DNA of 64,000 nt from Rheinheimera sp. SA_1 (GCF_001669775.1 NZ_LXWK01000002.1:23381-87380); one strand, 5' to 3'; positions 8,940-18,651 are shown, counted from the stretch's first letter. The notes: a model not told the origin generated them from the sequence alone. A program made the numbers and translations.

Positions 8940-9676
8940 TAATTTGTCTTCTTAAACATTAAATCCCAAACACCATGGCCTAACTTCACGCCACGGTTTT
9001 CGAATTTGGTGAGAGGCCGGTTGTCCGGGCGGGGCACATATAAATTGTCGGTTGCCAGGTTCTGATAGCCCTCGGCGGCAGTCATCACTTCCAGCATATG
9101 TTCGGCGTAGTTTTCCCAGTCGGTCGCCATATGAAATACACCGCCGATTTTCAGCTTGCGGCGTAGCACCTGGACAAAGTCAGGTTGCACGATACGGCGT
9201 TTATGGTGACGGGTTTTGTGCCATGGATCCGGGAAAAACAGTTGGATGGTGGTTAACGAACCATCGGCGATGCTATCGTTTAGAATTTCGACCGCGTCAT
9301 GTTCAAACAAGCGGATGTTTTTTACGCCTTCAGTTTCGGCTTCACCTAAACAAGCACCAACGCCAGGTTTGTGCACTTCAATGCCGATAAAATCCAGTTC
9401 TGGCGCAGCTTTCGCCATGGCGACAAAAGATTTGCCCATCCCAAAACCAATTTCCAGTACCAGATCCGCTTTACGGCCAAACACCTGTTCAAAATCGTAA
9501 GGCTGTGGTTGATGTTCCAAACCCATGGTTGGCCAGAATAACTCTAAACTGCGCTGCTGGCCTTTGGTTAACCTGCCTTCACGCAGCACAAAACTGCGAA
9601 TGCGGCGCAGATATTTCGGCTGTTCGGTGGTTTCATCCTGAGCTGAAGTGGCGGTTGTGTTATCTGGTGTGGTCAT
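8939..9676 (-). CDS. trmB: tRNA (guanine46-N7)-methyltransferase TrmB
   Basis: A 245-residue protein with the TrmB landmarks: [11 protein letters not shown] (SAM binding), [14 protein letters not shown], then [17 protein letters not shown], which contains the family's PDPWxKxRHxKRR motif for tRNA and G46 handling. It makes m7G46 in the variable loop of tRNAs. It is followed directly by rsmC and is divergent from mutY. The trmB-mutY-yggX neighbourhood matches enteric genomes. Confidence 0.95.
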   Translation of the reverse strand: MTTPDNTTATSAQDETTEQPKYLRRIRSFVLREGRLTKGQQRSLELFWPTMGLEHQPQPYDFEQVFGRKADLVLEIGFGMGKSFVAMAKAAPELDFIGIEVHKPGVGACLGEAETEGVKNIRLFEHDAVEILNDSIADGSLTTIQLFFPDPWHKTRHHKRRIVQPDFVQVLRRKLKIGGVFHMATDWENYAEHMLEVMTAAEGYQNLATDNLYVPRPDNRPLTKFENRGVKLGHGVWDLMFKKTN

Positions 9677-9808
9677 CTGGACACTCTCTATCGGACATTT
9701 TAGCGGCGCACATTATGCGTGGTAACGCCTATCTACTCAACCGACTTTGCATTGGCAGCGCACAATTGGCGGGTTAGACTGCGCGTTCAGAACGGAGTAT
9801 CAGCAAGT

Positions 9809-10891
9809 ATGTTGCAGCAGTTGGTAGTAAAAACATTTCAAAGTCAGGTAGTTAACTGGCAAAAGACCCATGGCCGACATCAATTGCCATGGCAGCAAGC
9901 CAGTAATCCTTATCGGGTATTAGTTTCAGAACTGATGCTGCAGCAAACCCAGGTCAGTACCGTAATTCCATATTTTAACCGCTGGATGTTGTCTTTTCCG
10001 ACCGTTGAAGCTTTAGCCAGTGCCAGTAACGATCAGGTGATGGCGCATTGGCAGGGGTTGGGTTATTACGCCAGAGCCCGTAATCTGCACAAAGCGGCCG
10101 TTTATATCAACGAGCTTGGTGAGTTTCCGGCCACGCTTGCCGAATTATTACTGGTGCCGGGGGTAGGTCGATATACCGCGGGTGCCATTATGTCGTTCGC
10201 TTACGACGCTTACGGTCCAATTGTCGATGGCAATGTGCGGCGGTTATATGCCCGGTATTTTGCCATCAGCGGCGTGACCAGTAGTTCTGCTGTTGATAAA
10301 CAGCTATGGACTTTGTCCGAACAACTGACACCAAGCGAAAATTGTAAAAGCTTTGCCCAAGGCTTGCTGGATTTAGGCGCCACCATCTGCAAACCCCGGC
10401 AGCCATTATGTGAGCAATGCCCGCTGGCGTTAACCTGTCAGGCGTTATTGCAAAACCGGGTTGATGAACTGCCAACACCCAAACCGAAAAAAACCGTGCC
10501 GGTGAAAGACGGGCATTTTCTTTGGTTGCAACAAGACGGGCAGGTATTGCTGCAAAAACGGCCAGCGCCTGGGATTTGGGCTTCGTTATGGTCGTTGCCG
10601 CAAGTCGCAGCTGATGATGTTTTGCTAAAACAAGCCAAAAAACATGGCGAGTTTGTACACCAATTTACCCATTACAAATTAAACGCCACGGTGTGGCAGC
10701 TTGATCACAGCCATTTGGCGAAGGTGCTGCAGGTGCAAGACTCGGCACAGGAACAACAACCCAGCAGTTGGTACCATAAAAAGCAATTGGCGGAAGTTGG
10801 TTTGCCAGCGCCAATCCGCAGTTTTATCGAGCAACAGCCGGAATTTTTAAACGTAAGCAATTCGCCAATTCCAAAGCCCGACATCGGTTGA
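9809..10891 (+). CDS. mutY: Adenine DNA glycosylase MutY
   Basis: MutY removes adenine mispaired with 8-oxoguanine. The 360-residue product has QQTQVSTV, the helix-hairpin-helix LLLVPGVGRYTAGA with the catalytic Asp in PIVDGNVRR, and an iron-sulfur loop spaced C-x6-C-x2-C-x5-C (CKPRQPLCEQCPLALTC). The C-terminal NUDIX-like OG-recognition domain (from about residue 230) contains FLWLQQDGQVLLQKRP and WASLWSLP. The start at ATG 9809 was chosen because the alignable family N-terminus (VVNWQKTHGRHQLPWQ) follows soon after; the frame is open further upstream. yggX follows 78 bases later. Confidence 0.95.
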   Translation: MLQQLVVKTFQSQVVNWQKTHGRHQLPWQQASNPYRVLVSELMLQQTQVSTVIPYFNRWMLSFPTVEALASASNDQVMAHWQGLGYYARARNLHKAAVYINELGEFPATLAELLLVPGVGRYTAGAIMSFAYDAYGPIVDGNVRRLYARYFAISGVTSSSAVDKQLWTLSEQLTPSENCKSFAQGLLDLGATICKPRQPLCEQCPLALTCQALLQNRVDELPTPKPKKTVPVKDGHFLWLQQDGQVLLQKRPAPGIWASLWSLPQVAADDVLLKQAKKHGEFVHQFTHYKLNATVWQLDHSHLAKVLQVQDSAQEQQPSSWYHKKQLAEVGLPAPIRSFIEQQPEFLNVSNSPIPKPDIG

Positions 10892-10969
10892 AGCCAGCAA
10901 GGCTAAAATAGATTACAATGCCGCCGTTCCCACCGGCGACCGCCGGTTTTGATGGCAGGAGATTGACTG

Positions 10970-11248
10970 ATGGCTCGTGAAGTATTTTGTGTTTATCTGA
11001 AAAAGCAGGCACCAGGCCTCGATTTTCAACTGTACCCGGGTGAACTGGGTAAAAAAATCTTCGATAACATCAGCAAAGAAGCCTTTGCCCTGTGGCAAGC
11101 CAAGCAAACCATGCTGATCAACGAAAAAAAGCTCAATATGATGAACCTGGAACATCGCAAATTGCTGGAAGAAAACATGCAGCAGTTTTTATTTGAAGGC
11201 CAGGAAGTCAAAGTTGATGGGTATGTTCCTCCTGCGAACGGCAAGTAA
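10970..11248 (+). CDS. yggX: Fe(2+)-trafficking protein YggX
   Basis: A 92-residue protein that matches YggX along its whole length: [14 protein letters not shown] with the conserved Cys near the N-terminus, [10 protein letters not shown], then [16 protein letters not shown]. The family is linked to iron handling and protection of Fe-S clusters from oxidation. It lies directly after mutY, itself an Fe-S enzyme, as in E. coli. A GGCAGGAG Shine-Dalgarno precedes the ATG. Confidence 0.95.
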   Translation: MAREVFCVYLKKQAPGLDFQLYPGELGKKIFDNISKEAFALWQAKQTMLINEKKLNMMNLEHRKLLEENMQQFLFEGQEVKVDGYVPPANGK

Positions 11249-11277
11249 CAAGCTATTAATCAGTATTAGGATGAACT

Positions 11278-12213
11278 ATGGCCCGCCGGTTACCACCGTT
11301 AAATGCGCTTAAAACTTTCGAAACTGCTGCCCGCCATTTAAGTTTTACCAAGGCCGCAGAAGAAATGTATGTGACGCAAGCGGCCATCAGTCATCAGATT
11401 AAAGCACTGGAAGACCATCTTGGTCTGAAGCTGTTTATGCGCAAGAATCGCTCGTTGCTGCTGACTGAAGAAGGCCAGGGGTATTTTCTGGATATTAAAG
11501 AAATATTCCTGCAGCTGCATGAAGCGACTGAAAAACTGCTGGCACGTGGTGCCAAAGGTGCGTTAACCGTCAGTCTGCAGCCAAGTTTTGCCATTCAGTG
11601 GTTGGTGCCACGCTTAAGCTTGTTTAGTGAATTACATCCGGATATTGACGTGCGAATTCGCGCCGTCGATGCCGAAGAAGGTTCGATGAGTGACGACATT
11701 GATGTCGCCATTTATTATGGTCGTGGCAACTGGCGCAATTTGCATTCAGATAAACTGCACACCGAATATTTGTTGCCGGTTTGTTCGCCGATGCTTTTGA
11801 ATCGCGCCAAACCTTTAAATGAGCCGGCCGATTTACGTTTTCATACCTTATTGCACGACACCACCCGTGACGCTTGGAAAGCCTGGTTTACCAGTCAGGG
11901 CTTTAAGCATTTTAACGTCAATCAGGGGCCGATTTTCAGCCACAGTGCCATGGTGTTGCAGGCGGCCATTCATGGGCAAGGTGTGGCGCTGGCACATAAC
12001 GTATTGGCAAGACCCGACATTAATTCCGGCCGCTTGATAGTGCCGTTTAATCATGTACTGCAAACCAAGGACGCGCATTATCTGGTATGTCGTGATAATC
12101 AGACCGAGCTTGGCAAAATTGCCGCATTCCGGCAGTGGATGATTGAATTGGTGCAACGTGAGCAGGAAGACTTTCAAGAGCAGCAATTTAATATTGCGCC
12201 GGTGACTGATTGA
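11278..12213 (+). CDS. gcvA: LysR-type glycine cleavage regulator GcvA
   Basis: A 311-residue LysR regulator with an N-terminal winged helix (LPPLNALKTFETAARHLSFT, then VTQAAISHQIKALE) and a C-terminal periplasmic-binding-like effector domain. GcvA controls the glycine cleavage operon in E. coli, and the gcvT, gcvH and gcvP genes are present 12 kb downstream. The order gcvA, DUF423 gene, rlmM matches E. coli gcvA-ygdD-rlmM, supporting true orthology. An AGGATG element precedes the start. Glycine as effector is inferred from the family. Confidence 0.9.
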   Translation: MARRLPPLNALKTFETAARHLSFTKAAEEMYVTQAAISHQIKALEDHLGLKLFMRKNRSLLLTEEGQGYFLDIKEIFLQLHEATEKLLARGAKGALTVSLQPSFAIQWLVPRLSLFSELHPDIDVRIRAVDAEEGSMSDDIDVAIYYGRGNWRNLHSDKLHTEYLLPVCSPMLLNRAKPLNEPADLRFHTLLHDTTRDAWKAWFTSQGFKHFNVNQGPIFSHSAMVLQAAIHGQGVALAHNVLARPDINSGRLIVPFNHVLQTKDAHYLVCRDNQTELGKIAAFRQWMIELVQREQEDFQEQQFNIAPVTD

Positions 12214-12215
12214 GT

Positions 12216-12908
12216 ATGCAGTTGAATACCCAGTTGAGTAAACAGTTCAATGCCACTGATTTTATTGTCGATAAGGCAGAACAGCCGGTTGCCCGATTAT
12301 TACTGGCACACGGTGCCGGCGCGCCAATGGACAGTGATTATTTACAGCAGCTGGCGAAGCAATTAGCAGCGCAGGGCATTGAAGTCTGGCGTTTTAACTT
12401 TGGTTATATGGCAAAAACGGTTGCTGGCAAAAAACAACCCCCTTCGAAAGTAGCTACACTTTTGCAGGAAATTGCGGCGGCGATCCGCACCTTGCCCGAT
12501 GATTTACCGCTGTTTATCGGTGGCAAATCGATGGGCGGCCGGGTGGCGACGCTGCTGGCAGCTGATGCAGCAGTAGTTGATAAACCATTACTGCCGGGCA
12601 AAGTGCAAGGCGTGCTGGCTTTTGGTTATCCGTTTTGCCCACCGGCAAAAAAGCAGCTTGGTATCGAACCACGGACTTTGCATTTTGCAAAATTGCAACA
12701 GCCGTTGTTGATAGTGCAGGGCGATAGAGATGCTTTTGGTATGCCGGAAGATTTGGCAGGCTATAGTTGGCCTTTGGTTGAAATCAGCTGGCTTGAAGGT
12801 GGCGATCACGATTTAAAGACGCTAAAACGCCATAGCCACACGCAATCACAATTGCTGACGCAGACGGCCGCTATTGCCAGTATTTTTATCAGGCGGACTT
12901 TTTGCTGA
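12216..12908 (+). CDS. Alpha/beta hydrolase of the KANL3/Tex30 type
   Basis: About 230 residues with an alpha/beta-hydrolase fold. An oxyanion region LLLAHGAGAPMDSDY lies near residue 30, the nucleophile elbow GGKSMGGRVA near 110, an acid loop in LLIVQGDRDAFG and a late His in EGGDHDLK. These are the features of the KANL3/Tex30 hydrolase-like family, which has no settled substrate. The ATG at 12216 follows the gcvA stop immediately; an overlapping TTG at 12210 is also possible. It is inserted between gcvA and the DUF423 gene relative to the E. coli order, with likely translational coupling to gcvA. Confidence 0.8.
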   Translation: MQLNTQLSKQFNATDFIVDKAEQPVARLLLAHGAGAPMDSDYLQQLAKQLAAQGIEVWRFNFGYMAKTVAGKKQPPSKVATLLQEIAAAIRTLPDDLPLFIGGKSMGGRVATLLAADAAVVDKPLLPGKVQGVLAFGYPFCPPAKKQLGIEPRTLHFAKLQQPLLIVQGDRDAFGMPEDLAGYSWPLVEISWLEGGDHDLKTLKRHSHTQSQLLTQTAAIASIFIRRTFC

Positions 12909-12990
12909 ATACGTTAATGAATGCTCATTAGTCATCGTCAAATGGCTCTACAACCTACAGACAAAGCACAGTAAAAAAGCTCTGTTTAAG

Positions 12991-13395
12991 ATGGATAAAA
13001 TTTTGAATCCACAACTTTTAATAAAACTAAGCCTTAGCCTGACCGCTCTTTATGGCGCAATAGTGGTTGGCATGTCAGCGGCAATTTCCCATGTATTTCT
13101 GGCGCAGTTTAGCGGCAATATGTTGGCGTCGTTGCTGAGCAGCACGGCACTGCTGGCGTTTCAGACGCTGGCTTTATTGGCCTTAGGGCTATATTTAAAA
13201 ACCCTCACCAGCCCAGGTAAATTACTGCCTTTAGTGATTATTGGCTGGCATCTGGGTTTATGGATGTTTGTATATACGGTGTGGGCAGGGCTTTTTGCGC
13301 TGCCCCTGCATTTTGGTAAGCTGGCTCCACTGGGCGGTCAGTTGCTGTTAATAAGCTGGCTGTTGCTGGCGGTGATTGCCTGGATCAGGAAATAA
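12991..13395 (+). CDS. DUF423 (YgdD-like) membrane protein
   Basis: A 134-residue, very hydrophobic protein with four predicted membrane helices (about 10-35, 45-70, 78-100 and 108-130). The middle LLAFQTLALLALGLY and the end APLGGQ followed by a hydrophobic helix and WIRK correspond to YgdD/DUF423. The usual GAFGAH motif near the N-terminus is not conserved, so this is a divergent member. It sits directly before rlmM as ygdD does in E. coli. Function unknown. The start was set at ATG 12991; the open frame upstream overlaps the hydrolase gene and is probably not translated. Confidence 0.75.
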   Translation: MDKILNPQLLIKLSLSLTALYGAIVVGMSAAISHVFLAQFSGNMLASLLSSTALLAFQTLALLALGLYLKTLTSPGKLLPLVIIGWHLGLWMFVYTVWAGLFALPLHFGKLAPLGGQLLLISWLLLAVIAWIRK

Positions 13396-13397
13396 AG

Positions 13398-14468
13398 ATG
13401 AAACAACTAATTTTGTACTGTCGTGCTGGTTTTGAAAAAGAATGCGCGGCGGAAATTCAGGACAAAGCCGGTCAGCATGGCGTGTTTGGTTATTGCAAAC
13501 TAAAAAATGACAGCGCCTATATGGTGTTTGAAGCCTATGACAGCGAAGCGCTGGCAAAATTCTATCGTGATTTCCCGTTTGAACAGCTGGTGTTTGTTCG
13601 CCAATGGGCGTTAGTGATTGGTGATTTAATTGAGTTACCACCAACAGATCGCGTCAGTGCTGTGGTTGAGTTGGCGCTTAGTGCAGAACTTAGTCCTTGT
13701 GGTGAAATTCGGGTGGAATATCCGGATACCAATGATGGTAAAGAATTATCTACGTTAGCGCGTAAGTTAACAGTACCACTGCGCCAAAGCTTGCGTCAGG
13801 CTGGTGTGATGTTGCCAAAACAACAATCACGCGCGCCGGTGCTGCATTTGTTTTTATTATCGGGCAAACAGGCGTATCTGGCACTGTCGTATCCGGAAAA
13901 CAGCAGCGAGCTGGAAAACGGTATTCGCCGGTTAAAGTTTCCGAACGATGCACCAAGTCGCAGCACGCTGAAACTAGAAGAAGCCTTTCTGCAGTTTGTA
14001 CCACGCGATGAGTGGGAAACCCGTTTAACCTCCGGTATGAACGCCGTAGATCTAGGGGCAAGCCCAGGCGGCTGGACTTATCAGTTAGTGATCCGCTCGA
14101 TGATGGTGGTAGCCATTGATAACGGTTTGATGGACCAAAAGCTAATGGACACCGGTCAGGTGAAACATTTTCAGGTGGATGGGTTTAAATTCCGGCCAGA
14201 AAAACGCAACGTGCATTGGCTGGTCTGCGACATGATTGAAAAACCAGACCGGGTTGGCCAACTGATTTGCGACTGGCTGATTAAAGGCTGGTGTCAGGAA
14301 AGTATCTTTAACTTAAAACTGCCGATGAAAAAGCGCTACGAAACCTTACAGGAAATACTGGGTCAGATGCAGGCGCGTTTTGATGAAGCAGGACTTGCAG
14401 TAATATTTCAGGCGAAACATCTGTTTCACGACCGTGAAGAAGTGACAGTGCATTTGTGTAAGGCATAA
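13398..14468 (+). CDS. rlmM: 23S rRNA (cytidine2498-2'-O)-methyltransferase RlmM
   Basis: A 356-residue enzyme that 2'-O-methylates C2498 of 23S rRNA. An N-terminal THUMP-like region (1-170) is followed by a Rossmann methyltransferase domain with the SAM loop AVDLGASPGGWTYQL (about 215) and the catalytic K-D-K-E style residues spread over VVAIDNG, WLVCDMIEKP and NLKLPMKKRYE. It starts two bases after the DUF423 stop, so the genes are translationally coupled. A perfect palindrome lies just downstream. Confidence 0.95.
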   Translation: MKQLILYCRAGFEKECAAEIQDKAGQHGVFGYCKLKNDSAYMVFEAYDSEALAKFYRDFPFEQLVFVRQWALVIGDLIELPPTDRVSAVVELALSAELSPCGEIRVEYPDTNDGKELSTLARKLTVPLRQSLRQAGVMLPKQQSRAPVLHLFLLSGKQAYLALSYPENSSELENGIRRLKFPNDAPSRSTLKLEEAFLQFVPRDEWETRLTSGMNAVDLGASPGGWTYQLVIRSMMVVAIDNGLMDQKLMDTGQVKHFQVDGFKFRPEKRNVHWLVCDMIEKPDRVGQLICDWLIKGWCQESIFNLKLPMKKRYETLQEILGQMQARFDEAGLAVIFQAKHLFHDREEVTVHLCKA

Positions 14469-14477
14469 ATGTTAATA

Positions 14478-14532
14478 TCGGGGTCAGAGTCAATTGTTAA
14501 CAGAAACTGTTAACAATTGACTCTGACCCCGA
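14478..14532. repeat. Perfect 26-base inverted repeat with a 3-base loop
   Basis: Arms 14478-14503 and 14507-14532 are exact reverse complements around AAA. The outer part TCGGGGTCAGAGTCAATTG resembles the ends seen around REP-associated (RAYT) transposase elements in gammaproteobacteria; that link is from memory and unverified. It lies between convergent rlmM and the M28 peptidase gene and could end transcription from both sides. Confidence 0.8.
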
Positions 14533-14542
14533 GGTTAACAAA

Positions 14543-16246
14543 TTACTGCTGGGTATTAATCTTTAAGCCAATAGTCTTGCCAAAAAACGATTCTTTTAAC
14601 CACTGCGGCCGTTGCTCAGTGTTGGCAATTTCTTCGATAATCGCCATGTTGATATCGGCAAACAGCGCGCCTGAGTCATAGCGAATAGCACCAAAATCTT
14701 TGGTTAAACCCGCAACGTCATCTGTTGGTTTATGGTAATGCTTGGCGAAGAATTTACCCCAAATCTCGCCACCTTTTTGCGCTGGATCTTTTGAGGTAAA
14801 ACCAGTCATCAGAAACACTGCCGGCACGCCTTTTTTCACTAAAGTGTAGTGATCTGAGCGGGTAAAAATGGCCTGCTCTGGCATTGGATCAGCACTTAAC
14901 TTAATGCCGTGTTTGGCCGTCGCACGACCTACAGTGGCGCCCAGTGTTGAATGGTTGGCGCCAAAGGCAACCATATCAGCGAATGGATAAAGCAGTACCG
15001 GCATATCCAGATTGACGTTAGCAACCAGCGATTCGATTGGTTTGACCGGATAATGGGCAAAATAATCAGCACCTAACAGGCCTTTTTCTTCACCGGTCAC
15101 CGCAACAAACAAAATAGAACGTTTTGGTTTTACTGCAGATTCTGTATACAAACGGGCTGTTTCCAACAGAATGGCGACACCAGCGGCGTTGTCCATCAGA
15201 CCGTTGTTAATTTTGTCTTTTGAACGTAAGTCGTTACCAATACCGATGTGATCAGAGTGCGCTGTCACGACTACGTATTCGTTTTTAAGGACTGGATCAG
15301 AACCTTCCAGTACGGCAGCGACGTTTTGGCTTTGGATCATGCTATGGCTGGATTCACGGGTCAGGCTGGCAGAAGTGGGCAGGGCGAAACCTTTTGGCAC
15401 TTCTTTCTTTTCCAGCATGGCATAAATTTGTTCCAGGCTTTTCGGCGCATCGGCAAACAAAGTTTTGGCCGCATCCATGTGCATATAAGCGCTGACTTTA
15501 ATCGCCGGATAATCTTTTTCCGCCACACCTTTAGCGTTGACCCAGCTTAAATCCGGGCTGTTCAGGTACAACAAGCTATTGGCATATGGCCGGGTTTTTT
15601 CAGCTTCCGGTGTATGCACTGAAATAATCCCAATGGCACCACGTTCAGCGGCTAAACGAGTTTTTTGCGAGCTTAAGTGTGCCGCTTCTTCACTTGGCAG
15701 TTTGTGTGGGCGACCTGGCAACATCACTACAATTTTGCCTTTCACATCAAGGCCGGCGTAATCGTCAATGCCAAATTCCGGAGACACCATGCCGTAACCA
15801 ACAAAGACTAAATCGGCCTTTACTGCAACTTTACCGTCGTGGCTACTAGAGCGGGTGATAAAGTGTTTTGGATAAGGCACCACAGTATCTACGCCCTTGT
15901 GGTGCAGCGTCAGACCAGCGCTGTGTTTAACCAGTTGGCCTTTTTTCAGGTTCATTTTTTGAAAATAACCTGGTTGCCCGTTAACCAGATCGCCAGCCGG
16001 CTTTAAGCCAAGCTGTTTAAAGTTGGTCGCAATATACTGGCTTGCGATCAAGTGACCCTGGCTACCGGTATCGCGGCCTTCGAGTGCATCGTCGGCTAAA
16101 AAGGTCATATGGGCTTCAATGCGATTGGCATCGGCGGCGGTTTGGGTGCTGGCTGCTGGAGCTACAGCGGTTTGGCTGCTGGCGCACGCACCAAGCACGA
16201 ACAACGACAACGCAGATGACAGTGTCATCCAAGGTTTGATTGACAT
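14543..16246 (-). CDS. Lipoprotein M28-family zinc aminopeptidase
   Basis: A 567-residue exported lipoprotein. The signal peptide ends in a lipobox (FVLGAC), so the mature protein should be lipid-anchored outside the cytoplasm. A PA-type insert (about 140-280) precedes the M28 metallopeptidase core. Metal ligands are visible in VTAHSDHIG, GLMDNAAGVA (bridging Asp), VTGEEKGLLGA (catalytic Glu pair) and FTRSDHYTLV. The likely role is degradation of extracellular or periplasmic peptides. The start ATG 16246 was chosen because the signal peptide begins there; an in-frame ATG lies 21 bases upstream. Confidence 0.88.
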   Translation of the reverse strand: MSIKPWMTLSSALSLFVLGACASSQTAVAPAASTQTAADANRIEAHMTFLADDALEGRDTGSQGHLIASQYIATNFKQLGLKPAGDLVNGQPGYFQKMNLKKGQLVKHSAGLTLHHKGVDTVVPYPKHFITRSSSHDGKVAVKADLVFVGYGMVSPEFGIDDYAGLDVKGKIVVMLPGRPHKLPSEEAAHLSSQKTRLAAERGAIGIISVHTPEAEKTRPYANSLLYLNSPDLSWVNAKGVAEKDYPAIKVSAYMHMDAAKTLFADAPKSLEQIYAMLEKKEVPKGFALPTSASLTRESSHSMIQSQNVAAVLEGSDPVLKNEYVVVTAHSDHIGIGNDLRSKDKINNGLMDNAAGVAILLETARLYTESAVKPKRSILFVAVTGEEKGLLGADYFAHYPVKPIESLVANVNLDMPVLLYPFADMVAFGANHSTLGATVGRATAKHGIKLSADPMPEQAIFTRSDHYTLVKKGVPAVFLMTGFTSKDPAQKGGEIWGKFFAKHYHKPTDDVAGLTKDFGAIRYDSGALFADINMAIIEEIANTEQRPQWLKESFFGKTIGLKINTQQ

Positions 16247-16333
16247 AAATGTTCCAAAAAATTGCAAAATGTTGAGGGGTTCTGACTGCGGATGGTCAGG
16301 TTAAAAACACGTCAGACTATCATGAAAAGAAAA

Positions 16334-16352
16334 AGCCGCCTTAAAGGCGGCT
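16334..16352 (-). terminator. Rho-independent terminator downstream of the CorC-like gene
   Basis: Stem AGCCGCC/GGCGGCT with a 5-base loop. On the minus strand it is followed by a T-rich run (TTTTCTTTTC). It lies about 90 bases beyond the stop of the minus-strand CorC-like gene. Confidence 0.8.
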
Positions 16353-16444
16353 GATAAACTGCGGTGAACTGTCGGATTAAAGCGGCAAAAGCCGAGCTCT
16401 TGTAACAAAGTATAACCAAGTGTCGCTAATTTAGCGCCAGTCGC

Positions 16445-17773
16445 TTAACCAGACTTTTCACTGTCGCTGTCCAGCTCGCCATCTTCTAAAGGCTCGGGAT
16501 CTTTTATCGCCAGTACTTTATCAATCCGTTTGCCGTCCATATCAATAATTTCCAGCGACCAGACACCCACTTTAACTTTGTCGGCGGTTTGCGGCATTTT
16601 GCCCAGCAGTAGCATGATCAGGCCGTTTAAGGTTTGGTAACGGTTGCTTTCTTCTTCAGGTAACTTGTTGATATGAAGCGCATCTTTCAAATCGATCACT
16701 GGCAATAAGCCATCAAGTAATAACGAGCCATCTTCGCGGGTGATCACCATCATATCTTCGCCACTGTCCGGGGTGAATTCACCGGTTAAAGCTTCCATCA
16801 AATCCAGCAGCGTGACTAAACCTTTTAAATCGCCATATTCATCAACTACAAACACCATCTGGCTTCCAGACGTGCGGAAATGTTCCAGTAATTCCATACC
16901 GGTTAAACTGTCCGGCACGAAGTTACACGGATGGGCTAAGGCAGTTAAATCGGTCAAATTACCGGTCACCGATTGCACCAATAATTGTTTGGTGGATACC
17001 ACGCCAATCAGCTCGTCGGCATTACCACGGCAAACCGGGAAACGGGAATGCGGCGACAAGGTTAACAGTTTCAGATTCTCTTCAATCGAATGTTCGACAT
17101 CTAAAAATACGATGTCCGAGCGCGGCACCATTAACGATGAAATGCTGCGCTCGTCGAGGCGAAACACGTTTTTCACCATGGTATGTTCGTTGTGTTCGAT
17201 GACGCCGGAGCTGGAGCCTTCCTGCAATAAAGCATGGATGTCTTCATGGGTTACGTTCGAGCTCTGGTTATGCGAAAAACCAAATACCCGCATTAAAGTG
17301 TGGGTCGAACCTGATAACAACCAGACAAAAGGTTTGGTCAGCAGCGCCAGTAATAACATTGGTTTTGCCATCACGCAGGCGATTGATTCAGCGCTAATCT
17401 GCCCAATCCGTTTTGGTACTAGTTCACCGACCACAATGGAAACATAAGTCACCACAATAACCACTAGCACTGTAGCTAAAATTGAACTGAATGCGACGGA
17501 CATACCAAAGCTTTGCAGCCAGATAGCAAAAGGCCCGGCTAAGATGGCTTCACCGAAAATACCGTTCAGAATACCGATGGAAGTGATACCAATCTGGACT
17601 GTTGATAAAAACTGGGTTGGATCTTCAGCCAGTTTCAGCGCTATGGCTGCTGAGGATTTGCCATTGTGGGCGAGTGCGGTCAATCGTGATTTACGGGCGG
17701 TGACAATTGCAATTTCTGACATGGCAAAAATGCCGTTAAGCAGAATTAAACTTACGAGGATCAGGATTTCCAT
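16445..17773 (-). CDS. CNNM/CorC-type hemolysin-family membrane protein
   Basis: A 442-residue inner membrane protein. An N-terminal DUF21/CNNM transmembrane domain with several helices begins with MEILILVSLILLNGIFAMSE. A pair of CBS domains follows (about 215-335; MVPRSDIVFLDV, then FVVDEYGDLKGLVTLLDL), and a C-terminal CorC_HlyC domain ends the protein. The family is tied to magnesium or cobalt efflux and, in older annotation, to hemolysin. The ATG at 17773 was preferred over an upstream frame extension because it begins the first helix. It stands alone on the minus strand with its own terminator. Confidence 0.88.
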   Translation of the reverse strand: MEILILVSLILLNGIFAMSEIAIVTARKSRLTALAHNGKSSAAIALKLAEDPTQFLSTVQIGITSIGILNGIFGEAILAGPFAIWLQSFGMSVAFSSILATVLVVIVVTYVSIVVGELVPKRIGQISAESIACVMAKPMLLLALLTKPFVWLLSGSTHTLMRVFGFSHNQSSNVTHEDIHALLQEGSSSGVIEHNEHTMVKNVFRLDERSISSLMVPRSDIVFLDVEHSIEENLKLLTLSPHSRFPVCRGNADELIGVVSTKQLLVQSVTGNLTDLTALAHPCNFVPDSLTGMELLEHFRTSGSQMVFVVDEYGDLKGLVTLLDLMEALTGEFTPDSGEDMMVITREDGSLLLDGLLPVIDLKDALHINKLPEEESNRYQTLNGLIMLLLGKMPQTADKVKVGVWSLEIIDMDGKRIDKVLAIKDPEPLEDGELDSDSEKSG

Positions 17774-17911
17774 ACAAACCATTTTGTAACTGCGAAGCGG
17801 CGAGTATATCAAAAAGTTTGCTGGATACCAGTGCTTAGCAGAGCTTTCCGCTGCCGACACAGTGATGATTTAGCGGCTTTATATGAATAAATTGTGCGAA
17901 TTAGGCCGGTT

Positions 17912-18520
17912 TTAGCGCGAAAACGCCTGTGGCAGCACCACTTGTTCTGGCGTCACCACTAAATTTAGTGGTACATCCCAGGACTCGATCGGCACCTGTT
18001 CCACCTGCTGACATTGATGGGCTAAACCAACCAATAACGGCGCTGGTTGGCAAAACACCGCGTTGGCCAAAGTGCGGTCATAAAAACCACCGCCCATCCC
18101 CATCCGATTCCCCTGCTTGTCAAAAGCCACCAGCGGCAAGCCAATCATCTCTATTTCTGGTAAAGCTTTTAACTGAGTGGCATCGAGTACAGGCTCAAAG
18201 ATGCCAAATTTGTTGCTGATCATTGGGGTGTCGGAACGGTATTGCTGAAACACTAAATAACCGGGTTTGTGTGGGTGTAAAATGGGTAAATACACCGATT
18301 TACCTTGTTGCCAGAGCGACTTAATCAGTGGCCCGGTATCCAGCTCACCATCGTTGGAAAGGTAAAGGGCGATATGTTGCAGCTTCGCCAATTGTGGCTG
18401 CGTGCTAAATTGCCGGACTAACTCAATTGCCGCTATTTGTTGCTGCGTCGGGCTTAATGCCTGACGGCGTTGCCGAATAAGCTGGCGCAATTGATTACGT
18501 TTGGTGCTGATATCTGACAA
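17912..18520 (-). CDS. fau: 5-formyltetrahydrofolate cyclo-ligase
   Basis: A 202-residue enzyme (older name ygfA) converting 5-formyl-THF to 5,10-methenyl-THF with ATP. Recognisable family pieces are the basic N-terminus KRNQLRQLIRQRRQAL, FGIFEP, and the signature GNRMGMGGGFYDRTL. It lies directly downstream of the 6S RNA on the same strand, the arrangement known from E. coli ssrS-ygfA, so it is probably made by read-through from the 6S RNA promoter. One-carbon folate metabolism also links it to the nearby glycine cleavage genes. Confidence 0.93.
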   Translation of the reverse strand: MSDISTKRNQLRQLIRQRRQALSPTQQQIAAIELVRQFSTQPQLAKLQHIALYLSNDGELDTGPLIKSLWQQGKSVYLPILHPHKPGYLVFQQYRSDTPMISNKFGIFEPVLDATQLKALPEIEMIGLPLVAFDKQGNRMGMGGGFYDRTLANAVFCQPAPLLVGLAHQCQQVEQVPIESWDVPLNLVVTPEQVVLPQAFSR

Positions 18521-18651
18521 CGGCGAGCTCCGGCAACGACGGCGGCAATCAATGTTGAATACTGGCCAGAACCAGCTTTTACAATGCAGTGACTAAGCCG
18601 TAACTGAAAATGAAGATAAAACGAGGATAAAGCAAAATGGTAGAGCAGGTA

